Shown here: positions 32,095 to 39,628 of the stretch, piece by piece
Layout: every line of letters starts with the position of its first letter
How positions within the stretch are numbered: position 1 is the stretch's first letter
DNA from: Clostridiales bacterium PH28_bin88
Lineage (GTDB): Bacteria > Bacillota > PH28-bin88
Assembly: GCA_000987045.1 (NCBI GenBank)
Contig: LAKY01000025.1
Coordinates: 14,352-78,351 of the forward strand
Length of the DNA: 64,000 bases
Direction: 5' to 3'
Notes under the pieces: model-generated
Told to the model about the DNA's origin: nothing
Seen by the model: the letters and a program-made list of their open reading frames with translations, nothing else
Database searches by the model: none
Position numbers and translations under genes: made by a program

Positions 32095-32123
32095 ATTTTA
32101 GCATTTAACCCATTTGATGTAAA
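32095..32123 (-). promoter_or_regulatory. Sigma-A promoter of the tRNA-like gene
   Basis: Minus strand -35 TTTACA (32123-32118), exactly 17 bp, extended -10 TGC-TAAAAT (32103-32095). The predicted start falls at or just before the tRNA 5' end at 32087. It is located in the 69-bp gap after the exporter permease gene. Confidence 0.8.
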
Positions 32124-32155
32124 TATCCTTGTCTTTAATTAATCCTTTCCTAATT

Positions 32156-32971
32156 CTAAAATTTTTCAATCGTTCCAAGGCGAACAGCCTCATGTTCTAA
32201 TATCCGGAAGAAAGTGTAGGCAACCGTTAGATAAGTCATACCTATGATGAGCTCCCGCAACAGGAGAGGTAAAGCGAATTGAAATGAGCCTCCTACCATC
32301 GCCACCCGAGCGGCTGCCACCCCATTCGTCATAGGCATTATAGCTGACACAAATTGGAGTGCAATTGGAAGATTCTCCACAGGAAGGTTTATTCCAGAAA
32401 CTAGTAGAGTTAAGACGTAGGCTAAGTTTGCAAAGAACATACCGTTCTCGAACAATAAACTTAGACTCCCTAAGAAGAGCCCTAAGCCTGTAGTTGCAAA
32501 CGCAGTCACCACCACCGCCACCGCAAGGATGTCAAACCGGGTCTCGGCAAAACTAATACCAAAGGCAAAATGGCCTACGAATAGCCCAAGGACAGTTCCG
32601 GAGATCCCATCTAGTATATGGAATAATGTTCTACCGATGAGGATAAGGATGCGACTGGTTGGACTTCCAAACAGGTACGTCAGAGTACCGGCGTTCCGCT
32701 CGCGCCCAATACTCATCGATGCCCCGTAAATTCCGTTTAAAGCCATAATCTGTATTGAATTGCCGATTACATAGTATTCAACAGTGCTTGGACCTGTTAC
32801 ATAGATTCCAAGTAGAGAAAAAAACAGGATTTGTTCCAATGGTAGAAGAATTTTCGTCGATATGTACGGTAGTGGCGAAAGCCATGAAAAATGGGCTAGA
32901 TAGCTCAAATATGCCATCCTAACAAACCGGAAGATGGGAAAAAGCAGTGTTCTTTTGAGTGTTGATTTCAT
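32156..32971 (-). CDS. ABC-2-type exporter permease (second permease)
   Basis: Start ATG 32971 follows GAGGAG nine bases upstream; 271 residues. About six hydrophobic helices are visible, among them FDILAVAVVVTAFATTGLGL and NGMFFANLAYVLTLLVSGIN, with the ABC-2 motif NAGTLTYLFGSPTSR between helices. The cytosolic N-terminus is basic. With the preceding permease and ATPase it would form a heterodimeric ABC exporter, most simply read as the secretion or immunity pump for the product of the operon. Confidence 0.85.
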   Translation of the reverse strand: MKSTLKRTLLFPIFRFVRMAYLSYLAHFSWLSPLPYISTKILLPLEQILFFSLLGIYVTGPSTVEYYVIGNSIQIMALNGIYGASMSIGRERNAGTLTYLFGSPTSRILILIGRTLFHILDGISGTVLGLFVGHFAFGISFAETRFDILAVAVVVTAFATTGLGLFLGSLSLLFENGMFFANLAYVLTLLVSGINLPVENLPIALQFVSAIMPMTNGVAAARVAMVGGSFQFALPLLLRELIIGMTYLTVAYTFFRILEHEAVRLGTIEKF

Positions 32972-32984
32972 AGCGACAATCTCC

Positions 32985-33758
32985 TCACTCAAAGCCCAAG
33001 GTACCAGAGGTAAATGCTTTCTCTATAAACACTTTAAAGAGTCTCCTGGCTAACCCAAAGTAGATTAGACTTAAACCTAACCCCACAAATGTCTCCGTTA
33101 CTGCTAACCACGGATTAAGGACTGAGGAACGAATAGCCCGTACGGACCAGTACGGAGGTAGCGCGTAAGATAAAAACCTCAACCAGACAGGAAGAAGCTC
33201 AGCCGGGAAAAGGAAGCCCGCTAGGATGAATACTGGATATTCCATTGCGTTGATCCACCCCATAAGACGAAACTCGAGTGAAAAAAGCGGTGCCATCAAA
33301 AACCCAAGTACCAAGGATCCTACAACCCCTGATAAGCAAGAAATCACAAAAACCCAAAAATGGGAACGGAAAGTTCCATCCGAGTCGCCAAATATGTGGT
33401 TAGCCGCTATAAGAACCAAGGGGGAAATAAGAACTAGAGTAGAGTTGGCAAGCGCCTTCCCCACCGTGATCTGCCACAGAGGGGTTGGGGTGCCTACAAG
33501 AAGCTCCAACGTTCCCGATGAACGCTCCCAATTAATTGCGCTGGCTGTTCCGAAGAGGGACGACGTCCAGAGTCCCATCATTGTACTCCCTGCAATAATT
33601 TCATGGATATTAACTACACCCCTGGTCTTCTGCATATAATAATTCAACACTGCGAAAATGATGGGCTGTAGCACGGTGCCGAATAGAAAAAATAGGTCTG
33701 TAAAGATTTGTTTTAGATGCATCTTGAAAACTGTTGTCAGCACCCTAAAAGTCATCAA
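32985..33758 (-). CDS. ABC-2-type exporter permease (first permease)
   Basis: This 257-residue, six-helix ABC-2 permease contains SSGTLELLVGTPTPLWQITV, the intracellular-loop motif of this family, and the C-terminal helix pair around PVFILAGFLFPAELLPVWLR. Its start overlaps the end of the ATPase gene by 14 bp and the next permease starts 13 bp after it, so all three are translationally coupled. The substrate is unknown. Confidence 0.87.
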   Translation of the reverse strand: MMTFRVLTTVFKMHLKQIFTDLFFLFGTVLQPIIFAVLNYYMQKTRGVVNIHEIIAGSTMMGLWTSSLFGTASAINWERSSGTLELLVGTPTPLWQITVGKALANSTLVLISPLVLIAANHIFGDSDGTFRSHFWVFVISCLSGVVGSLVLGFLMAPLFSLEFRLMGWINAMEYPVFILAGFLFPAELLPVWLRFLSYALPPYWSVRAIRSSVLNPWLAVTETFVGLGLSLIYFGLARRLFKVFIEKAFTSGTLGFE

Positions 33759-34749
33759 TGACTCTCCCTCCCACCATTTGGATATAAGCGTCCTCCAGAG
33801 ATGGATTCTTAATGACCATTTTCCCCACTCGCTCTATTCCTATCAAATGGGCAATACGATCGGCACAGCTATAGAGCCCCCAGCCATCGTCGTTCCCTCT
33901 GAAGAATATTCTAAATTGCATGAGTGACTGTTCATCGGAAGTAATTGTAACCTTTTCTACTCCTCGCACCTCCCGGATAGCTTCGGCCACCGAAATCTCG
34001 CACCCTTTAGCCTCGATCTCGATTTCTGTCAGCCCACGGACTTGTTTCCTTAATCCTGCCGGGGTATCCATCGCAATCACCTCTCCCTCCTTCAAAATAG
34101 CAATTCTATTACAAAGTTCCTCAGCCTCGGCAGTATTGTGTGTTGTAAGAAAAATGGTTTTAGACTCCCGAGCTAGCTCCAACACTATGCGTCGAATTTC
34201 TTTTGAACCAACCGGATCAACTCCGATTGTAGGTTCATCGAGGAAAAGGACCGTAGGGTCATGAAGAAGTGCTCTAGCTAGGTGGAGCCTTTGCTTCATC
34301 CCCCTCGAGTATACCTGCACCTTCTGGCGGGCTACTTCAGTTAATCCTACAAGTTCGAGAAGTTTCCAGATACGCGTTTCCGCCAACACTGGGTCCATCC
34401 GGTGCAGGTCAGCAAAATATCTCATATTGTCGAGACCGGAAAGCCTCCAGTACAGCCCCCGGTCACCCCCAAAAAGGATACCGATCTTTCTCCTTATCCA
34501 GGCAGCATCTTTCCCCGCATCACGACCTAAAATCTCAGCTCGTCCAGAAGTAGGCTTGAGCAAGGTAGCCATGATCTTTACGAGAGTTGTCTTGCCAGCC
34601 CCATTTTGCCCTAATAGTCCAAAAATCTCCCCCTCTGACACCTTGATACTCACTCGCTTTAAGGCTGTAACAGTCCTGGTGTCTTTCTTGAAAAAGCCAG
34701 TTGTACTAGTATATACTCGAGTAATATCTTCTACACGTACTGGTATCAT
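33745..34749 (-). CDS. ABC transporter ATP-binding protein (exporter, DrrA/CcmA type)
   Basis: This 334-residue ATPase has Walker A GLLGQNGAGKTTLVK, signature YSRGMKQRLHLARAL, Walker B VLFLDEPTIGVDP and H-loop FLTTHNTAEAEE. A C-terminal ~90-residue extension resembles the DrrA-type regulatory domain of antibiotic exporters. It shares an ATGA overlap with the upstream ValRS-like gene, which ties the exporter to the biosynthetic genes. Confidence 0.92.
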   Translation of the reverse strand: MIPVRVEDITRVYTSTTGFFKKDTRTVTALKRVSIKVSEGEIFGLLGQNGAGKTTLVKIMATLLKPTSGRAEILGRDAGKDAAWIRRKIGILFGGDRGLYWRLSGLDNMRYFADLHRMDPVLAETRIWKLLELVGLTEVARQKVQVYSRGMKQRLHLARALLHDPTVLFLDEPTIGVDPVGSKEIRRIVLELARESKTIFLTTHNTAEAEELCNRIAILKEGEVIAMDTPAGLRKQVRGLTEIEIEAKGCEISVAEAIREVRGVEKVTITSDEQSLMQFRIFFRGNDDGWGLYSCADRIAHLIGIERVGKMVIKNPSLEDAYIQMVGGRVIDDF

Positions 34750-37292
34750 TTTGCTATCCCTGCCTCCCTCAAGGCTATACTTACCACCCCGATATTGTGG
34801 GTCACTCTAGCCAATTCCTGTTCAGAAAGCTTTAAGTCATCGCTTATTTTCTCCACAGTCTCTTGCGGAGCGTTCCTGAAGAATTTATCGTTCGCCAATG
34901 TCCGACGGAGTCGAGAGGCTTTTGTCTTAATTTTAGAGAGCTCAGCAAGTAAGCTCTCTCTCAGCGTTCTCAAATTCGCATCTTTCGGAAGGCAAATCCA
35001 AGCTTTACCGCCGTCAAAGTCCAGCCTGAATAATGCTTCCCTTTCTTTGACTTCCGTAGTTCCTTCAAAACAAATTCCCGACAGCTTTGCGGCGATAGCT
35101 CTCTCCCCCGCCGGGGCCTCTCCCTGCAATTCGATTTTCCCCCGGAGCATTATCTGAGACTGAATTCCTGCTCTTACTCTGAAAGCCCTGATACATCCGA
35201 CCAAATTTCGCGTGATTTCCATCTTTCTTTCTATTGCTGGTTTTCGAATTGGTAGTTGAGGAGAGCCTAGATCAAGGATGAGCCGGTTGCAACTACCAAA
35301 TACCATGCTCCATAATTCCTGAGTGATATTTGGACATATTGGATGCAAAAGGGTAAGCAAAGTTTTTAGCACTGTGGCCACCGTAGAAGCGTTTGGAATG
35401 CCGTCGTTGTACTCAAGGTAGAATTGAAGATCATCATTGATAAACTGGATAAGAGTATCAACAGCGTGAGCAAACTCCCATCGATTGAACGCTTCAGTTG
35501 CCACCCGGCCGACGCTGCTTATTCGCGACTCGATCCATTCGTCCGCAAGAACAGTAGTTCTCTCGCGGTCTGAACCCTCTGCCGCAACGCAGGTGCCAAA
35601 ATGCCATAGGGTCTCCAACAGGGCGAAGCTTTGACCGAAGTCTTCCTTCGAAATGCGAACATCCCGGCCTTGGTGGTTTTTACGGAGAAGGGTCAATCGC
35701 AGGGCATCAGAACCGTATTCCGCGAGGATATCTCTTATCTGGATGGTGTTTCCCTGGGATTTACTCATCTTTCGGCCAAGCGAATCCCTTACAAGGCCGT
35801 GAAGATATATTCGACGCGCAATTGGCTTCCCTGTTAAAAAATTGCATAGGCTTAATGCTCTGATGACCCAGAAGAAAAGAATGTCTTCCCCCGTCTCGAT
35901 TACTTCCACAGGATACCAATTTCGTAGGTCCTGGGTGTCATCTGGCCACCCCAGCACGGCAAGGTGCCATATCCCCGAACTGAACCAGGTGTCAAGGACT
36001 CTACCGTCAGCCTTGAGCGATCGCGACCCGCATTTCGCACAATAATGAGGTTCTCCTAGCTGAACCAGTTCCGTCCCGCATTCAAGACAGTACCAGGCAG
36101 GAAGCATCTGTCCCCACGAAATGTGCCTGGAGATGCACCAATCATCTACTTTTTCCAGCCAATGTAGGCACTGCGAAATTGATTCCGGGGGGTAAAACTG
36201 GATCTTTTCGGCTTTAATGAGTTCGTAAATCGGTGCGGATAACTCCCGGAGTCTCACGAACCACTCGTTAGAAACCAATTTGATAGCCTGGCTACCGCAT
36301 CGACCACAGCGGTTAATTTCAATGCGAGATTCGCCGCTCCGGATCTTGAATCCAGCCGCTCTAATACGTGCGAGAGTCTTCTCGCAAGTTACCTCAGGAA
36401 GTTCGTCTTCTTCCACAGTTCCCGATTTGTTTAGCACGGGTACAACTGCAAGTCGATGGGTTCGAGCTATTTGAAAAGAGGTAGGATCGTGGGCTGGAAT
36501 TATTGGGTATAGATGTCCTACCTTACCTGTATCGATCCGACGATCGAAGATTATGGGTATCATGTTTCCCATCTCGGGGTTATACAAACCGGCTTGCCAT
36601 GCGGCATAATCTTTCTGGAAGACAGGATGTGCAGCTACGGCTACCATCCCCCGCATCAGTTCTGGTCGCGGCATCTCAAGGTTTGCGGTACCCTCAGGAC
36701 CGGAAATACTTATCACGTACGAATCGATATTTTTTGACTCCCTGTCTACCTCAAGATCACTCAAGGCACTTGAACATTCTGGACACCAATTAACAAGATA
36801 ATCGCCTCGGTATACCAGCCCCGCCTGGTACAGTTGCACGAAGGCATTGCGTACAGAGTCGCAGTACGCGGGATCCATTGTGTACGCTTGGCGCTCCCAA
36901 TCGCAGAGGAATCCCAACTTGCGTACCTCTTCGAGGATTTCTTCCTTATATCGGTTTGCCCATTCTGCTACGTGCTTCCGGAGAACTGTAGGCCTTAGCT
37001 GGCCTCCCAAGCGCTTCCGAACCAATACTTCGGTAGCAATCCCAGCATGGTCTGTACCGGGAAGTGAAAACACCTCCTTCCCTCTGATCCTTTCCCATCG
37101 AAGCATTGTATCCTGAATTGCCACCATTAAGGCATGACCCAAGTGCAGGTTACCGGTGACATTCGGCGGAACCAATAATACGGAGAACTTTTCTCGCCCA
37201 CCCCGGTTAGACGCTTTAAGATAGTTTCCCCACACAGAGGACCATTTTTCTTCTGCAGCGGCAAAGCTTTCTTTATAAGTTTGCCGAACCAT
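34746..37292 (-). CDS. Divergent valyl-tRNA synthetase paralogue in biosynthetic operon
   Basis: Start ATG 37292 has a GGGGGGGGAG site; 848 residues. It has a class I core with PPNVTGNLHLGHAL (HIGH, residues 50-53), the ValRS zinc ribbons, TWFSSGIWHLAVLGWP, GRKMSKSQGN (508-512), and a C-terminal coiled coil. The CP1 editing site is altered: the usual TTRPET is EMPRPE (206-211), although PAHDP is kept, so editing of mischarged threonine may be lost. Its place between the caspase-like genes and the exporter argues against a housekeeping role. It may be a resistant ValRS protecting the producer, or a supplier of valyl-tRNA or valyl-adenylate for biosynthesis. Confidence 0.9.
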   Translation of the reverse strand: MVRQTYKESFAAAEEKWSSVWGNYLKASNRGGREKFSVLLVPPNVTGNLHLGHALMVAIQDTMLRWERIRGKEVFSLPGTDHAGIATEVLVRKRLGGQLRPTVLRKHVAEWANRYKEEILEEVRKLGFLCDWERQAYTMDPAYCDSVRNAFVQLYQAGLVYRGDYLVNWCPECSSALSDLEVDRESKNIDSYVISISGPEGTANLEMPRPELMRGMVAVAAHPVFQKDYAAWQAGLYNPEMGNMIPIIFDRRIDTGKVGHLYPIIPAHDPTSFQIARTHRLAVVPVLNKSGTVEEDELPEVTCEKTLARIRAAGFKIRSGESRIEINRCGRCGSQAIKLVSNEWFVRLRELSAPIYELIKAEKIQFYPPESISQCLHWLEKVDDWCISRHISWGQMLPAWYCLECGTELVQLGEPHYCAKCGSRSLKADGRVLDTWFSSGIWHLAVLGWPDDTQDLRNWYPVEVIETGEDILFFWVIRALSLCNFLTGKPIARRIYLHGLVRDSLGRKMSKSQGNTIQIRDILAEYGSDALRLTLLRKNHQGRDVRISKEDFGQSFALLETLWHFGTCVAAEGSDRERTTVLADEWIESRISSVGRVATEAFNRWEFAHAVDTLIQFINDDLQFYLEYNDGIPNASTVATVLKTLLTLLHPICPNITQELWSMVFGSCNRLILDLGSPQLPIRKPAIERKMEITRNLVGCIRAFRVRAGIQSQIMLRGKIELQGEAPAGERAIAAKLSGICFEGTTEVKEREALFRLDFDGGKAWICLPKDANLRTLRESLLAELSKIKTKASRLRRTLANDKFFRNAPQETVEKISDDLKLSEQELARVTHNIGVVSIALREAGIAK

Positions 37293-37455
37293 TTTCTCCC
37301 CCCCCATTCCTTCCCCTTCCACAAGTAATAAATCGGCTTCATTAAATGACTTAGTTTTAAGTTCTCAAGTTTGCCGAACCATTTTCTCCCCCCCATTCCT
37401 TCCCCTTCCACAAGTAATAAATCGGCTTCATTAAATGACTTAGTTTTAAGTTCTC
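37277..37455 (-). repeat. 90-bp tandem duplication across a gene junction
   Basis: A ~90-bp block starting AAGTTTGCCGAACC occurs at 37277-37366 and again at 37367-37455. Copies differ only in a C8 versus C7 run. It contains the 3' end of the upstream caspase-like gene and the ribosome-binding site and first codons of the ValRS-like gene. The extra copy separates the two genes, which would otherwise overlap. Confidence 0.95.
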
Positions 37456-39624
37456 AAGGATGTATATCTTGAGAAAATACCGCTGGGGAAGGGTAATCGA
37501 AGCAAAGGACATGATCATGGTGATACTAGAACTGCCTCCTGCGCTCAATTCGATCTCCGTAAAACTTGGTGTAATCTGGGCTATAGCATCCACACTTTCT
37601 ATCCCCAGCACTTTCTCCAGACAGGCCGCCACCTGAACCCTAATAGCTTCCGCCAATGGGTTTTCAATAGTAAGTTTGAATTGATTATCTCCCGGTTCAA
37701 CCGTCTCGGGGCCTACTAATGTCATTCGGAGGCCCGAAGGATAGGTATCTACGGGCAACCCGCAGAGCGGACACGCAACCACCAACCGCTCAAGTGGTTG
37801 TGTTGGATGAACCAGGCGTCTTACTTCCGCAGGTGCCTGGCAAAAGGGACAAGCCCCGATAAATACTTCCTGCTTATCATAAAGGAAGTCATCCACATAC
37901 CTGTCGGTCAATCGGAATACCCCCTCTCTCGAGTTCTTTAAGATATACGACAGGACTGCTCTTCCCGAATCTTCGGCAATATGTTGTACGCTTTCCATCC
38001 TACTCAAAACCTGGGTAGCCGCATCAACGCTATAGCTCGCTCTGGACACGCTTCTAGAAAGAGCAGTGAGACTGTTCTTGAATTGTCCCATCAGCCCTTT
38101 AATCTCAGGGGGATAAACCTTAAGAGCTGCCAAGTCCTCCCCGTTTCTATATCCTTGACAAAGCCTTTCAAGTTGCTTCCGTGGAAACATGGTCAGGTGA
38201 ACGTTAAACGTCTTTTTTTCGAGACAGGAATAGGAATAAATAAAAATGGTTGTGGTTCCCGTTTTCCCTTGTCCGTCCTGTTCACTCCACCTCGCCCACA
38301 TCAAATCTTTACCATCCGGGATGTTTGGAAATAGGTCTTCCCCATCTTTAACCCGAATCTCCACTAGACTTGATCCTCCGCCATACTCAAGGTAAGAACC
38401 GTGTTTCTCCTCCAAAGAATACACTGCTCTAGAAAGTTTTGAGCCATAAACTCGTGTCGGATCACCGAAAAGTAAGAAACCAGGTCCACTTTCCCCAAAA
38501 CTTTCGGAAAGAGTATTGTTGAGTACCCGGACGGCTTCCCCCAAGGAGTAGCCGGCACGAATGAGCCCTGAGAAAAGGGCGTTTTCACCAGGATTGCCCA
38601 TTCTCACCTGAAAAGTGGATACTAGAGCGCTGGCCCAGCTATCGAGTAAATTTAGGCCCAAGTGATAATCAGAATCGTAGGTTCCTGGCATCAGTTGGAA
38701 TCCATCACAGGTATTTAGAAATATATTGGCGGTTTGTAGTAGGTGAGCCTCCAAAATACGCCCCTGAGTGCATGGTCGCCCGCTCCCGCAAAGAGGAAAC
38801 CTCCTCTTTGATTCTTCAGGTACTCTTAGTTCTCCCCGCCTGCGGCCACAGATCACATCCTCTCCAAGAAATACCTTATCGGGGTGTCCATGAGCATAGA
38901 TGTTAATCCACGAATTTCCTTTTGGGCAGTTTTCCAAAATTGCCTTGATGCTAGCACGTTTCCGGTTCAATATTCTATCCTCGTTGAAAGCATCAGCCAG
39001 AGGCTGATAAACGAAAAGATCCTCCTTGGGCTGATAGGGCAATCCATCGAACAGCAGACTTCTAGCGACCAACCGTGTGAGAGCAGGAAAACTTCTGGCA
39101 GTCATAATTCCAAATGGAATATCTTGTTGCATTCCTCTATCCGTGATTAGACCTGTGACATGGCACAATTCTTGTAGGAAGTAGGGGGTAAGGAATCGGG
39201 GTTCGACGAAAAGGACAAGAGAAAAAAAATTGCACCTATGAAACTCACTAATATGTCGCATCACTGCAAGCCGACAACTTTTGACCACTGAAAAATACTT
39301 GGCCACCGGATAATATGGACTTCCTTCCAAAGTAGCTACCATCAGCCCCGCACTCTTTACCTTTCTCTCTTCATCAGTTAACTGCCAAGATTCGTCGAAA
39401 AATTTCTTGCTCGGTTCAGAGTCAGGAAAACACCACTGGGAGTATTCCCAATGACAAGAAGTATCAAAAAAATTAGGAGGAAACGTGTCTAGAGAGTTTT
39501 CTCCATCGGACATTATAGGTACAAGTAACACTCCCTGTTTTAGAGTGGCTGGCACCACGTCTATAACCTCATTATACTGCGTAGCATCCCGAACAATGAT
39601 GACCTGTTTCTTACCAAGGATCAT
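37357..39624 (-). CDS. Caspase-fold-like (C25/CHAT-type) protein with zinc ribbon, paralogue B
   Basis: Start ATG 39624 with AAGGGTG upstream, 5 nt after the preceding stop; 755 residues. WINIYAHGHPD (His245/His247) and ANIFLNTCDGF (Cys306) fit the His and Cys of caspase-fold peptidases (gingipain C25, CHAT), with a later FLLFGDPTRVYG strand typical of such domains. The C-terminal part has a four-Cys zinc ribbon (CPFCQAP...CPLCGLP) and a beta-rich segment. It is clearly homologous to the adjacent gene A. No signal peptide is visible. Protease activity is an inference; a maturation or regulatory role is possible. Confidence 0.75.
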   Translation of the reverse strand: MILGKKQVIIVRDATQYNEVIDVVPATLKQGVLLVPIMSDGENSLDTFPPNFFDTSCHWEYSQWCFPDSEPSKKFFDESWQLTDEERKVKSAGLMVATLEGSPYYPVAKYFSVVKSCRLAVMRHISEFHRCNFFSLVLFVEPRFLTPYFLQELCHVTGLITDRGMQQDIPFGIMTARSFPALTRLVARSLLFDGLPYQPKEDLFVYQPLADAFNEDRILNRKRASIKAILENCPKGNSWINIYAHGHPDKVFLGEDVICGRRRGELRVPEESKRRFPLCGSGRPCTQGRILEAHLLQTANIFLNTCDGFQLMPGTYDSDYHLGLNLLDSWASALVSTFQVRMGNPGENALFSGLIRAGYSLGEAVRVLNNTLSESFGESGPGFLLFGDPTRVYGSKLSRAVYSLEEKHGSYLEYGGGSSLVEIRVKDGEDLFPNIPDGKDLMWARWSEQDGQGKTGTTTIFIYSYSCLEKKTFNVHLTMFPRKQLERLCQGYRNGEDLAALKVYPPEIKGLMGQFKNSLTALSRSVSRASYSVDAATQVLSRMESVQHIAEDSGRAVLSYILKNSREGVFRLTDRYVDDFLYDKQEVFIGACPFCQAPAEVRRLVHPTQPLERLVVACPLCGLPVDTYPSGLRMTLVGPETVEPGDNQFKLTIENPLAEAIRVQVAACLEKVLGIESVDAIAQITPSFTEIELSAGGSSSITMIMSFASITLPQRYFLKIYILENLKLSHLMKPIYYLWKGKEWGGENGSANLRT

Positions 39625-39628
39625 AATA

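Noticed and set aside
31926..32108. Small plus-strand protein containing VPGEGLEPSR
   Set aside because: This is the well-known spurious translation of the complement of a tRNA 3' half; it covers the tRNA-like gene.
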